NCBI RefSeq assembly: GCF_900104445.1
Contig: NZ_FNJI01000005.1
Span: forward strand, 149,778 to 213,777
Direction of reading: 5' to 3'
From: Desulforhopalus singaporensis
GTDB lineage: Bacteria; Desulfobacterota; Desulfobulbia; Desulfobulbales; Desulfocapsaceae
Length of the DNA: 64,000 nt
Shown here: piece by piece, positions 53,709 through 62,857 of the stretch
Layout of the letters: each line of letters opens with the position of its first letter
How positions within the stretch are numbered: the first letter of the stretch is position 1
Notes under the pieces: generated by a model
Told to the model about the DNA's origin: nothing
Seen by the model: the letters and a program-made list of their open reading frames with translations, nothing else
The model's database searches: none
Made by a program: the position numbers and the translations under genes

Positions 53709-55091
53709 ATGCGCTGGCCAATTCTTTTTTTTGTCATGACCGGAGTGTTTCTCTCCACTCTGGATAGCGGCATGATCAATGTGGCACTGCCCACCATTAC
53801 CCGTTCGCTCAAGCTCGATCTGGAGCAGAGTGAGATCATTGTAACCGTCTATCTGCTGACCATTACCGCCACGCTGGTGTTCTGGGGGATGATCGGTGAC
53901 CGGGTAGGACGGCGTAATATATATATCGGCGGAATGGGGATTTTCGGAGTCGGAGCGTTCTGCTGTTTCGTGTCGACTACCTTTTCTTTTCTTGTGTTCA
54001 GCCGTTTTTTTCAGGCGATCGGGGCGTCGATGATGATGTCGTCCGGGCCGGCCATCCTGAAGGAAACCTTTCCTCCCAATTATCTCGGACGGAGCCTTGG
54101 ATTGGTTGGCATTGCCACGGCCTGTGGCCTGCTGAGCGGCCCATATGTCAGCGGCCAGCTGCTATTAGTGTATGGCTGGCGGGCTGTTTTCCTGGTCTCA
54201 ATGGCTATTGCCGCCCTGGTTTTCGGGGTCGGTGTCCTGGTGATGTACAGGCGATTGCCCGGTGCCAAGGCGGGAAGTGTCAACGGCTGCGACTGGCTTG
54301 GCGGCGTGCTCTGGGCAGCTGTCGCCGTCGTGCTGATATCTCTTTTCAACAAGGCGGGTGAACGCATCGGTCCTGGGGTTGTAATTCTTGCTGGGATGGT
54401 TGTCCTGCTCGGCAGCCTGTTTGTCATCCGGCAGCAGCGGTGTGTCAATCCGATTGTACCGCCTGAAATATTCTCCAGCAGAAAATACTGGCCGGCCGTG
54501 GTCAGTGCCGCGGTATCGTTTGCGGTGCTTTTTTCGGTGTTGATACTGATGCCGTTTTATCTCGAATATCTGTTGCAGGTGCCTGTGGACACCGTTGGGA
54601 AAATGATGATGGCGGTTCCGGCAACGCTTATGGTTCTCTCCCCGACCGCAGGATTTGTATATGACAAGATCGGCGCCAGAATTCCAACCACTTTTGGACT
54701 TTTTATCAGCTTTTGCGCAATGGTTCTCGTCTCCAGGCTGACCGACACCAGCAGCCTGACGGAAGTTGCCCTTATCCTTGCCATGCTGGGTGCTGGCCAG
54801 TCAATCTTCCTGTCGCCCAACAGCGCTTCGGTGTTGTCAAAAGTTGATGATTCTTTTTCCGGTACTACCGCGGGGATTCTCGCGACCGCAAGAAACTTCG
54901 GGATGGTGAGCGGGGCTACCGTTGGCGCAACGCTCTTTGCCTCGTTGTACGCAAAATACAGCGGCGGCAAGATGCTTACCGATTTCAACCCGGCCAACCG
55001 TCCGGATTTCCTCCATGCTTTTCAGACATCTTTTTTGCTGCTAGCTGCTCTTGCGCTGTTCGGGGTGGTTGTTTCCCTGTTGCGCCGGTAG
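53709..55091 (+). CDS. Major facilitator superfamily exporter (DHA2-like)
   Basis: The longest frame starts inside the porin terminator, so I use the ATG of MRWPILFFVMTGVFLSTLDS, giving 460 residues. There are 13-14 hydrophobic segments. The N-terminal LDSGMINVALPTI is typical of DHA2 drug exporters, followed by motif A GMIGDRVGRRNIY and the antiporter motif ACGLLSGPYVSGQLL. It should expel a small molecule against proton influx. The end overlaps the convergent histidine kinase gene by 51 bases. Substrate unknown. Confidence 0.85.
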   Translation: MRWPILFFVMTGVFLSTLDSGMINVALPTITRSLKLDLEQSEIIVTVYLLTITATLVFWGMIGDRVGRRNIYIGGMGIFGVGAFCCFVSTTFSFLVFSRFFQAIGASMMMSSGPAILKETFPPNYLGRSLGLVGIATACGLLSGPYVSGQLLLVYGWRAVFLVSMAIAALVFGVGVLVMYRRLPGAKAGSVNGCDWLGGVLWAAVAVVLISLFNKAGERIGPGVVILAGMVVLLGSLFVIRQQRCVNPIVPPEIFSSRKYWPAVVSAAVSFAVLFSVLILMPFYLEYLLQVPVDTVGKMMMAVPATLMVLSPTAGFVYDKIGARIPTTFGLFISFCAMVLVSRLTDTSSLTEVALILAMLGAGQSIFLSPNSASVLSKVDDSFSGTTAGILATARNFGMVSGATVGATLFASLYAKYSGGKMLTDFNPANRPDFLHAFQTSFLLLAALALFGVVVSLLRR

Positions 55092-56891
55092 TATTGGCAG
55101 AGTGACTGTCGCGACAGTTCCGCCCCCCGGACTGTTGGCGATGGAAAAGACACCCTTGTGCGCCTTGATGATCTGGTCAACAAGGGAGAGGCCCATTCCG
55201 TTACCGGTGGCTTTGGTGGTAAACAGAGGATCAGTTACCAGTTGAAGATGCTCCTTGGCGATACCTTGTCCGGTATCGGTGATAAAAAATGAGACGTGGT
55301 CCGGCTGTTCCGTCGCCTGTATGGTAAGTGTCCCTCCCTGGTGCATGGCCTCAATGCTGTTTTTGACAATATGCATGACGACCTGTCGTATTTTATATTC
55401 ATCAATCACAATCACGGGTCCGGGTTCGTCAAGACCGACCTGGGTCTCAATGTCGTGTTCGTGAAAGGCGGTGTAGAAAAACATTAAAGTTTTTCTGATC
55501 AGCGGAAAAAGGGCGCAGCGGGTAAGCGTCAGCTTGGTGTCAACTGCAAAGGTGAACAGATAGTTGAGGGTCTGCTCTATCTTATCGGTTTCCTCGGTAA
55601 TTATTTCCAGAAACTTCAAGGTATATTCATCGTCGGTTTTTCTGGTGAGCAAACGAGCTGTGCCGCCGATTGAGGTGAGGGGATTGCGGATTCGGTGCAG
55701 CAGCTTTGAAGAAATCTTCCCGAGAGTGGAATCCCGCTCTGAAGCAACCAGAAGGTCGCGGCTTTTTTCCAGCTCCAGGGTTACCGATTCAAGCGCCGAG
55801 ATTTTCTCGGACATCTTCTGGTAGAGAAAGCTGTGCTCAATGGCAAGACTAGCCTGACTGGCAAAAATTTCAAGATCGAAGATATCGCTCTGTTTCAGCG
55901 GTATCTCGGTACCGTGGTTGTCGACAATGATGACGCCGAAAAACTGACTTGAGGAAAACAGCGGAAGAACAAAAAAGGAAGATAGGTTTAACTGTTCAAG
56001 AAATTTTTTGGGAATGTGGCTGCCGGGATGTCTGCCGTTTTTAACAAAGACCGGCCTCTGAGTCTTGATAACATGGCAAAGGATATGGTCGGCCGCAAGC
56101 TTTTCTATATCGAGCTGGCCGATACTGCCGTATTTTTTTCCATCATCTTCCGGCTCCTCATCGGAAAGGGTCTGCAGTATCACATCCAGGTTGAGAGGGG
56201 GGTGCCCGACCTTCTGGTCAAGGGGAGCCTCAACCTCCATTTTCCCCTCAAATATTCCGGTGGAGGAGTCGTACGACAACAGCCGGGCTCTGTTGAAATG
56301 CAGGCCGTCTTCCGCCGTTATGACCAGCAGGATGGTCCAGAGGATTTTCTCCAGCTCGAAGAGGTTGAGGTAAGCTGTGTTCAGTTTCAGGTTGAGCTGA
56401 TGGAGGAATCGCAGCCTGGCGTTGGTTATCTGCAGCTCTTTCTGATAGGTCTTGTAGTTGATGGCAAGCCGCCTCTTTTTGAGGGTGTTCTGGACGGTGT
56501 GGCTGAACGGCTTGAACGCCAGCGGCTTGGTCAGGTAGTCGTCCGCTCCTTCCCGTAAACAGTGAAGGGCAATCTCCAGGTCGGCGGTCCCGGTGACCAT
56601 GATGATGCCGAGATCGGGATATGCGGGTGCGGTCTCCTTGAGAACCTCGGCGCCGTTTTTATCCGGTAATTCTATGTCGAGGATAAGAAGGGCTATGTCG
56701 TGGGATTCAAACAGTTTTTTTAGTTCACCCGCTGTTTTGGCATGGACGACGTTAAAGCCGCCGCTTTGCAGGTAATGGGTGAGCAGCAGCTGGATATCCG
56801 GGGAGTCGTCGACTACAGCGACCACTTCTCCGGCAGAGAGCAGGTCTGCGGCTGGTATTGCAGTACTCTTGGTCGAGAGCAGTTCTACCAT
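55041..56891 (-). CDS. Response-regulator/GAF/histidine kinase hybrid
   Basis: Residues 22-140 are a receiver domain (VVAVVDDSPD, phospho-acceptor Asp72 in LLILDIELPD, Lys122 in DDYLTKP). Residues about 175-355 are a GAF-like sensor (FFVLPLFSSSQFFGVIIVDN). The kinase follows: H399 in LLHRIRNPLTSIGG, the N box HIVKNSIEAMHQGG, the G1 box ITDTGQGIAKEHL and G2 GNGMGLSLVDQIIKAHKG. No membrane helix is present, so it senses a cytoplasmic signal or is driven through the N-terminal receiver. No partner regulator is adjacent. Confidence 0.92.
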   Translation of the reverse strand: MVELLSTKSTAIPAADLLSAGEVVAVVDDSPDIQLLLTHYLQSGGFNVVHAKTAGELKKLFESHDIALLILDIELPDKNGAEVLKETAPAYPDLGIIMVTGTADLEIALHCLREGADDYLTKPLAFKPFSHTVQNTLKKRRLAINYKTYQKELQITNARLRFLHQLNLKLNTAYLNLFELEKILWTILLVITAEDGLHFNRARLLSYDSSTGIFEGKMEVEAPLDQKVGHPPLNLDVILQTLSDEEPEDDGKKYGSIGQLDIEKLAADHILCHVIKTQRPVFVKNGRHPGSHIPKKFLEQLNLSSFFVLPLFSSSQFFGVIIVDNHGTEIPLKQSDIFDLEIFASQASLAIEHSFLYQKMSEKISALESVTLELEKSRDLLVASERDSTLGKISSKLLHRIRNPLTSIGGTARLLTRKTDDEYTLKFLEIITEETDKIEQTLNYLFTFAVDTKLTLTRCALFPLIRKTLMFFYTAFHEHDIETQVGLDEPGPVIVIDEYKIRQVVMHIVKNSIEAMHQGGTLTIQATEQPDHVSFFITDTGQGIAKEHLQLVTDPLFTTKATGNGMGLSLVDQIIKAHKGVFSIANSPGGGTVATVTLPILPAQQGNNHPEQRKSS

Positions 56892-57109
56892 GGTTCAGTC
56901 ACGTTAAGGGGAATTTTTCGGCTCAATCAATTATATCTTTTCCACATCCGATGGAAACAAAAAATGTGGCAGTTCTCTCCATATTTTAGCCGATGTTTCG
57001 GAAAATAATAATGATATGGTCTTATGGTTCCGATTTTACTTGGAACCAGCGTTATGTTCCAATATGATTGTGACCACTAAAATACAAAGACCCAGCAAAA
57101 GGCGATGAC

Positions 57110-59104
57110 TTGGCCCGGAGGCAACAGCAGGAGATGGAGTTGGAAGATATTTTTTTAAAGGGAGGATTGTTGGCGAACCACTTCAGCCGATTTGAAGAGC
57201 GGCAGGGACAACTCGCCATGGCCCGGATGGTCGGCTGTGCCCTTGGCAGAGAAGAGGCGTGCGACGAAAACCAGCCCCCTCATCTCGTCGTCATCGAGGC
57301 GGAAACCGGCATAGGTAAAACCCTTGCCTATCTCGTACCCGCTCTGCTTTCCGGGAAAAAGGTCGTGATCTCCACCGCGACCCTTAATCTTCAGGACCAG
57401 ATAGTGGACAAGGACCTGCCGCTGGTGGAGACTTTGCTTGAACGTTCGGCCAAGGCTCTGTGCATGAAAGGCAGGGAAAATTACATCTGCCTTTACCGGT
57501 GGTTCCAGCTCCGGGCCACACCCCAGCTGTTTTTAAGCGATGATCCCGATCTTGAAAAGATCGACCGGTGGCTTGAAAAAACGACCACCGGAGACCGGGC
57601 GGAGCTTGAGTTCCTCAATGAGTATTCTCCCCTGTGGAGCCGAATTTCGGCCCGGTCAACCCATTGTCTCGGCGGCGATTGCCCGGAGCTGTCCTCTTGC
57701 TTTATCACCAGGCTGCGTAAAAAAGCTGGCGCGGCGCAGATGCTCATCGTTAACCATCACCTCTTTTTCTCCGACCTGGCGCTTAAAAACAGTGGCTACG
57801 GCGATCTCCTTCCCGGTTACCAGGCGGTGATCTTCGATGAGGCGCACCATGTGGAAAATGTCGTCAGTACCTTTTTCGGCAAGAGATTCAGCCATTTTCA
57901 ACTCATCGACCTAGTAGCGGATATAGAACATCAGGCACAACAGCAGCTGAACCCGGACGTTGTTGATGAACTGCTGCCAAGTCTATCGGGGTTGCGGGTG
58001 AGAGCGGAGCAGTTCACGTCCGTTTTTGAAGGGGCAACCGGACGTTTTCCCCTGGACGGTTTAATAGACCGGGTGACGGCTGATGTCTGGCGCGAAAATG
58101 TTGAACTGCTGCTGACGGGTATCGCCAGGGTAGGGGACAAACTCGGACGCTACACTCAATATGGAGAGAGCTGGGCGGGGTTGGTAAAAAGAGCTGAAGA
58201 GTTGGAGCAGAACCTTCGCCATATTGCTCTTGAGGTTGGTCCAGAAGACGCCTCGTTCGTGAGATGGTATGAAAAAAGAGAGAAAGCGGTAGTGTTGTCG
58301 ACGACCCCTCTGGAGGTTGCCCCGGTTCTCCACGAGGTGCTCTACAGCAACGTTGAGACCTGTATCCTCACCTCGGCAACCCTGTCTACCGGTGGGTCGT
58401 TCTCCTACATGAAAGACCGGTTGGGACTGGATGAGCAGACCAGGTTTGCGCAGTTTTCCTCACCTTTTGATTATGCGCACCACTCTCTTCTTTATATACC
58501 CGGAGCAGGGTTTCCGCTCCCCAATGAAGAAAATTACCGTTCCATGCTTGCTCTGACTATTACCGAGATACTCCGCCTGACAAGGGGCAGGGCACTTATC
58601 CTCTGTACCAGTTTCAAGGCAATGGATGAACTGGCCGATGTCCTGCGCAGCAATATCGAGTATACTGTGCTGGTCCAGGGCGAGCAGTCAAAAAAATCCC
58701 TGCTCGCCCGGTTTCGCAAGGAAAAGGAGTCGGTGCTGGTGGCGGTGGCAAGCTTCTGGGAAGGTGTTGATATCGCCGGAGAGTCCCTGAGCTGCGTAAT
58801 TATCGACAAACTGCCGTTTGAAGTACCCAGTGACCCGGTGTTGAAGGCCAGGATTGAACAGATAAAAAGCAGCGGCCGGAATCCCTTTTTCACTTTTCAG
58901 GTCCCAAGGGCCGTTCTCTCTCTTCGGCAGGGGGTCGGCAGGCTTATGCGTGCTGCCTCGGACAGGGGGGTGATCGCAATTATGGATGTCCGGCTTCGGC
59001 GCAAAAGCTATGGCTCGACTTTTCTCAAAAGTCTGCCGCCGTCACCGGTCACCGAGAAGATGGAAGATATTGAGACATTTTTCGATGGTGCAACAAACCA
59101 ATAG
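57110..59104 (+). CDS. dinG: DinG/XPD-family ATP-dependent DNA helicase
   Basis: The 664-residue helicase has Walker A IEAETGIGKTLAYLVPALLS, motif Ia ISTATLNLQDQI, the four-cysteine Fe-S region (CMKGRENYICLYRW, CLGGDCPELSSC), the DEAH box VIFDEAHHVENVV, and the C-terminal motifs VAVASFWEGVDIAGE and QGVGRLMRAASDRG. It should unwind DNA 5'-3', including R-loops and damaged forks. The listed start is TTG; an ATG eight codons later (57134) with GGAGG upstream is an alternative. It precedes the polyprenyl synthase gene by 23 bases. Confidence 0.9.
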   Translation: MARRQQQEMELEDIFLKGGLLANHFSRFEERQGQLAMARMVGCALGREEACDENQPPHLVVIEAETGIGKTLAYLVPALLSGKKVVISTATLNLQDQIVDKDLPLVETLLERSAKALCMKGRENYICLYRWFQLRATPQLFLSDDPDLEKIDRWLEKTTTGDRAELEFLNEYSPLWSRISARSTHCLGGDCPELSSCFITRLRKKAGAAQMLIVNHHLFFSDLALKNSGYGDLLPGYQAVIFDEAHHVENVVSTFFGKRFSHFQLIDLVADIEHQAQQQLNPDVVDELLPSLSGLRVRAEQFTSVFEGATGRFPLDGLIDRVTADVWRENVELLLTGIARVGDKLGRYTQYGESWAGLVKRAEELEQNLRHIALEVGPEDASFVRWYEKREKAVVLSTTPLEVAPVLHEVLYSNVETCILTSATLSTGGSFSYMKDRLGLDEQTRFAQFSSPFDYAHHSLLYIPGAGFPLPNEENYRSMLALTITEILRLTRGRALILCTSFKAMDELADVLRSNIEYTVLVQGEQSKKSLLARFRKEKESVLVAVASFWEGVDIAGESLSCVIIDKLPFEVPSDPVLKARIEQIKSSGRNPFFTFQVPRAVLSLRQGVGRLMRAASDRGVIAIMDVRLRRKSYGSTFLKSLPPSPVTEKMEDIETFFDGATNQ

Positions 59105-59127
59105 TACACTTTTATGTTGGAGTATTA

Positions 59128-60135
59128 ATGGATAATCAACAACTAATGGCAGGACTGCTGGAACAGGTCAAGGGTGAGGCGGCGAAAATAGATCGATGCA
59201 TGCGCCAGGACCAAGCGCTGTTTGGCCCTGATATCGACGAGCTGTTGTCAGCGGTGCTGGAGTATGGTCTTTTCAACGGCGGTAAGCGCATCAGACCGTT
59301 TCTGACGGTTCTTGCCGGCCGTCTCTGCACCGTGGAAAATGAGCGGATTTACCAGCTGGGCATCGCTTTTGAGTATCTTCATGCCGCGACACTTTTCCAT
59401 GACGATATCATCGACGGGTCGGCAACCAGGCGGGGCAAGCTCTCGGTGCACAAGAAATTCGGGGTTGTCTCCGCCATTCTCGCCGGGGATTTCCTCCATG
59501 CCCATGCGATGGATATAGTCGGCCAAATGGCGGGTAAAGATGGGCTCGCCAGCTTCTGCAGGGCCACCAAGGGTATGGCCGAGGGCGAATTTATGCAGCT
59601 CAGAAACGCTCAAAAACACAATTTATCAGAACTTGATTATTACAACGCCATAATGGGGAAAACCGGACTGCTTATTGCGGCCGCCTGCGAGGTTGGCGCC
59701 ATGTTCGGTGGAGGAAATGGCGACCAGGTAAAGGCGTTGAAAAGTTATGGTGAAAATCTCGGCTGCGCCTTTCAGGTGACCGATGATTTGCTGGACTACC
59801 TCGGTAACCCTGAAAAAACGGGAAAGGCTGTGGGTAATGACCTGGCCGAGGGAAAGATGACCCTGCCTCTGATTCTGGCAATTGACCGGGCCGGAACTGA
59901 CGACCGCAACCGTCTGCTTACAATCATCTCCAGTGAGGAGATACGGCGTGACGGACTCCTGGAGACTGTCGAGCTGATCGACCGCTATGACGGTTTTGTC
60001 ACCGCCAGGCAACAGGCTGAGGATGCGTCGCGCCGGGCCGTGGACAACCTGCGGATATTTACTTCACCACGGATGGAAAAAGAGAAAATGGTTCTGGAGT
60101 CTCTTGCCAGCTATGTGGTAATGCGTGAAAAATAA
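59128..60135 (+). CDS. ispB: Polyprenyl diphosphate synthase (octaprenyl/nonaprenyl type)
   Basis: The 335-residue trans-prenyltransferase has the first Asp-rich motif FHDDIIDGSATRRG, a GGKRIRPFL substrate site, and the second motif VTDDLLDYLG. It elongates farnesyl diphosphate with isopentenyl units to make the menaquinone or ubiquinone side chain. Bulky residues before the first motif (LHAATLFHDD) fit long-chain synthases. TTGGAG lies six bases upstream of the start. Length is normal. Confidence 0.92.
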   Translation: MDNQQLMAGLLEQVKGEAAKIDRCMRQDQALFGPDIDELLSAVLEYGLFNGGKRIRPFLTVLAGRLCTVENERIYQLGIAFEYLHAATLFHDDIIDGSATRRGKLSVHKKFGVVSAILAGDFLHAHAMDIVGQMAGKDGLASFCRATKGMAEGEFMQLRNAQKHNLSELDYYNAIMGKTGLLIAAACEVGAMFGGGNGDQVKALKSYGENLGCAFQVTDDLLDYLGNPEKTGKAVGNDLAEGKMTLPLILAIDRAGTDDRNRLLTIISSEEIRRDGLLETVELIDRYDGFVTARQQAEDASRRAVDNLRIFTSPRMEKEKMVLESLASYVVMREK

Positions 60136-60196
60136 CAAAAGAGGCGGGGGAAAAAATCCAGATCTGCCGCTCAGAAAATAAGGGGATATCGGCTTT

Positions 60197-60364
60197 ATGG
60201 TCGCCAGGCGTAGCAACAGCAGAAGGGGCAAAAAAGTAAAACAACAGAGCTGGATAAAGGTGAATTTGAGCCGTATTCTGGCAGGCCTTGCGTTGTTTGC
60301 GCTGCTTGTTGTCACCGTCGGTACGGTTGGCTATGTGATTTTCTTCCGCACGGTTTTCGCCTGA
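60197..60364 (+). CDS. Small basic single-pass membrane protein (55 residues)
   Basis: This short frame encodes a strongly basic N-terminus (MVARRSNSRRGKKVKQQSWI) followed by one hydrophobic helix (ILAGLALFALLVVTVGTVGY) and a short tail FFRTVFA. AGGGGA lies ten bases before the ATG. It sits 61 bases after ispB on the same strand. The layout, with positive charges facing the cytoplasm, is typical of small single-pass inner-membrane proteins; the function is unknown. Confidence 0.6.
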   Translation: MVARRSNSRRGKKVKQQSWIKVNLSRILAGLALFALLVVTVGTVGYVIFFRTVFA

Positions 60365-60397
60365 GAAAAAGCTGGTGCAGCAGCAACGGGTGGAATT

Positions 60398-60440
60398 GCC
60401 CGCATATCAGCAAGCCGGTCGGTTGCAACCATATGCGGGC
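60398..60440. repeat. Nested inverted repeats in ispB-purH convergent gap
   Basis: GCCCGCATAT and ATATGCGGGC form a perfect 10-bp stem around a 23-base loop, and the loop itself ends with the palindrome GGTTGCAACC. It lies between the small membrane protein gene and the AICAR transformylase gene and probably terminates or stabilises plus-strand transcripts. Confidence 0.55.
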
Positions 60441-60450
60441 AGAAAAATCT

Positions 60451-60470
60451 GGGCCAGGTGCACCTGGCCC
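60451..60470 (-). terminator. Terminator of AICAR transformylase gene: 20-base perfect palindrome
   Basis: GGGCCAGGTG and CACCTGGCCC are exact reverse complements with no spacer. On the minus strand the hairpin is followed by AGATTTTT. It lies 26 bases after the stop of the minus-strand gene. Confidence 0.7.
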
Positions 60471-60495
60471 GTTAACAGCTTCTAACAACTTCAGG

Positions 60496-61785
60496 TCAAT
60501 GCTTGAAAGAACGCTGGCCGGTAAACATCATAGCAACCGGCGGGTCCGCCTCATTGCACGCCTCGATAGTTTCAAAATCACGCATGGAACCGCCCGCCTG
60601 CAGGATTGCCGACACCCCCTGAGCGATTCCCACATCTGCGCCGTCCCTGAACGGGAAGAAAGCATCGGAAATCATTACCGATCCGGGAAGGTCAGCGCGC
60701 TCCCTGGCAACCCGCTCGTCTATGAGATCTTTCTCCGCCCGGTCACGCTCATTTCTTGAGATTGCAAGTTCCAGGTCAGCGTAACCTATTCCGTGGGTGT
60801 CAAAACAGAGTATGTCGGCATATTTTATATACGCTTTATGAACAGCTATCTCCGCCACCCCGACGCGATCCTGCTCGCCGGTTCCAATACCCACTGTTGC
60901 CCCGTCTTTTACATAGAGTACGGAATTTGAGGTCACCCCGTGCTCAACGGCCCAGCCGAAGATCATATCGTCTATCTCGCGCTTGGTCGGCTGGCGCTTG
61001 CAGCTGTAGTCGTTACCCTTCCAGGAAGCGGTGGCGGGGCTCAGGTCGTCCAGGGAACGGATGGAGTTGACTGCGGATTGCTGAACGATAATGCCGCCAT
61101 CAATGAGGCTCTTGAAATCGACAAAACGATATTTTTCAAAATCAACAAGCCGGTCGATGCCAGCTATCTTGATAATACGAAGGTTGGCTCGTCTGCTCAG
61201 GATTTCAAGACTGCCTTCTTCAAATTCGGGGGCACAGACGACCTCGAGATAGTTTTGTGACAGCAGCTCTGCTGTTTCTTTGTCACATGGGCGGCTGAGC
61301 ACCACCGCACCGCCGAATGCGGCGATACGATCGGACCTGAGGGCCTTGTTGAACGCTGTTGCGAGGTCATCGCCGTAAGCCGCCCCGCACGGGTTATTGT
61401 GCTTGAGAATGACCGCCGACGGTTTGTCTACCAGGTATTTGATGATATTAAGGCCGTTGTCTATGTCGGTCAGGTTGATTTTGCCGGGATGTTTGCCGAC
61501 CTGGAGCATATCTTCCACCTTGATGGCGGAGACCAGTCCGTTTCCTGGCTCTATGAATCTGCAGTCGCCTAGAACCAGGTTGCCGTTGACAAGCTCGTAG
61601 AGTGCGGCTTCCTGGTCCGGGTTTTCTCCATAGCGGATGCCACGCTCGTCTGTCGAACCGTCGCTCTGGGGGATCGCCCAGGTGCGTTTACGGTAGACAA
61701 GTTTCTGATCGCCAAAAGAGATGGTCATCTCATGGGGAAAGGAGTCGCCCAGGATGGTCGAATACATTTTTTTCAAATCACTCAT
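60496..61785 (-). CDS. Stand-alone AICAR formyltransferase (C-terminal half of PurH)
   Basis: The 429-residue protein matches only the transformylase domain of PurH: GIRYGENPDQEAALY near residue 50, AVILKHNNPCGAAYG with the catalytic Lys-His pair, AAFGGAVVLSRPCDKETAEL, and VMISDAFFPFRDGADVGIA. The N-terminal IMP cyclohydrolase (MGS-like) domain of bifunctional PurH is absent, and no such frame lies upstream. The enzyme formylates AICAR in purine synthesis; cyclisation must be done by another protein. It follows glmU on the same strand with a 52-base gap. Confidence 0.85.
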   Translation of the reverse strand: MSDLKKMYSTILGDSFPHEMTISFGDQKLVYRKRTWAIPQSDGSTDERGIRYGENPDQEAALYELVNGNLVLGDCRFIEPGNGLVSAIKVEDMLQVGKHPGKINLTDIDNGLNIIKYLVDKPSAVILKHNNPCGAAYGDDLATAFNKALRSDRIAAFGGAVVLSRPCDKETAELLSQNYLEVVCAPEFEEGSLEILSRRANLRIIKIAGIDRLVDFEKYRFVDFKSLIDGGIIVQQSAVNSIRSLDDLSPATASWKGNDYSCKRQPTKREIDDMIFGWAVEHGVTSNSVLYVKDGATVGIGTGEQDRVGVAEIAVHKAYIKYADILCFDTHGIGYADLELAISRNERDRAEKDLIDERVARERADLPGSVMISDAFFPFRDGADVGIAQGVSAILQAGGSMRDFETIEACNEADPPVAMMFTGQRSFKH

Positions 61786-61837
61786 AATTTTTTCCTCAAC
61801 TTTTCTGGGGCGGTGCCAAATAAAAACCGCCGGTTGA

Positions 61838-62857
61838 TCAGGAGATTATTTGCTTTGTCAGGGGCGGAATTCGCGCTCCATCGTCAATGGTTATGTTTTC
61901 CAGGTAGCATCCGGCGCCAATGAAGACATTGTCGCCGACAATGCAGTTTTTCAACACACTGCCCTGTTCTATGGTGGTGCAATGACCGATATGACTGGAC
62001 CCGGAGATATGAACGCAGGGTTCAACAATTGTATCTGCCATCACCGTAGATTCTAAAGAGATGCGGGTGGTCTCCGGGGAGATAAAAGAGACGCCGTCAT
62101 CCATGAGTGTCATGTTTCTTCGCAGCTGTAACTCCCGCTGGGCTTCTGCGAGCTCACGACGTGAGTTTACCCCGAGAACATCTTTCGGGTCAACAACGGT
62201 AAATCTGCCCACCTGTAATTTATCGTCAACGAAAATTTTGACAATATCGGTCAGGTAAATCTCGCCCTGTGCGTTGTCGCTGGAGACGTTTTTGAGCGCG
62301 CGAAACAACAGTTCTGCCCTGACGCAGTAGATACCTCCGTTGATTTCCGTAATTTTTCGCTGCTCCTCGGTGGCGTCTTTCTCCTCGATTATCCCGGAGA
62401 TATTACCGTTAAAATCAGTGACGATACGCCCGTAATTGGTGGGATCCTCAAGTTTTGTGGTCAGCAGGGTGAGATCGTTTCCGCATTCGGTATGAATCCG
62501 GTGCAGCTGCGACAGTGTCTGCGGCCTGATAAGAGGAGTGTCTCCGCAGAGAATCATTATATCCCGCTGGCGATCATCAACCAGATCCTCTGCAGCCAAT
62601 ACCGCATGGCCGGTCCCAAGCTGTCTCTGCTGTTCGGCAAATTCGACCCGGTACTGCCTGAGCTGCTCACGCACACTTTGATGTTGATGACCTACTACAA
62701 TAATGACCTGCCCAGGGGTAAGCCCCAGGACGCTTTCAATTACATGGCCGACCATTGGCCGGAAAAACAGCGGATGAAGGACTTTGGCCATCCGTGACTT
62801 CATTCTCGTTCCTTTGCCGGCGGCGAGAATAATCGCGGTTAATGCTTTGTTGTTCAT
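61838..62857 (-). CDS. GlmU-like UDP-GlcNAc pyrophosphorylase with truncated acetyltransferase domain
   Basis: The 339-residue protein has the uridylyltransferase domain intact: LTAIILAAGKGTRMKSRMAK, GDTPLIRPQTLSQLH and EINGGIYCVRAELLFRAL. A short left-handed beta-helix follows (SSHIGHCTTIEQGSVLKNCI, then VFIGAGCYLENITIDDGA) and then stops at PPLTKQIIS. Complete bifunctional GlmU proteins have about 450 residues. The missing part would hold the acetyltransferase active site. No GlmU-like sequence appears in other frames just downstream, so it looks like a natural short form rather than a fresh frameshift. Confidence 0.82.
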   Translation of the reverse strand: MNNKALTAIILAAGKGTRMKSRMAKVLHPLFFRPMVGHVIESVLGLTPGQVIIVVGHQHQSVREQLRQYRVEFAEQQRQLGTGHAVLAAEDLVDDRQRDIMILCGDTPLIRPQTLSQLHRIHTECGNDLTLLTTKLEDPTNYGRIVTDFNGNISGIIEEKDATEEQRKITEINGGIYCVRAELLFRALKNVSSDNAQGEIYLTDIVKIFVDDKLQVGRFTVVDPKDVLGVNSRRELAEAQRELQLRRNMTLMDDGVSFISPETTRISLESTVMADTIVEPCVHISGSSHIGHCTTIEQGSVLKNCIVGDNVFIGAGCYLENITIDDGARIPPLTKQIIS

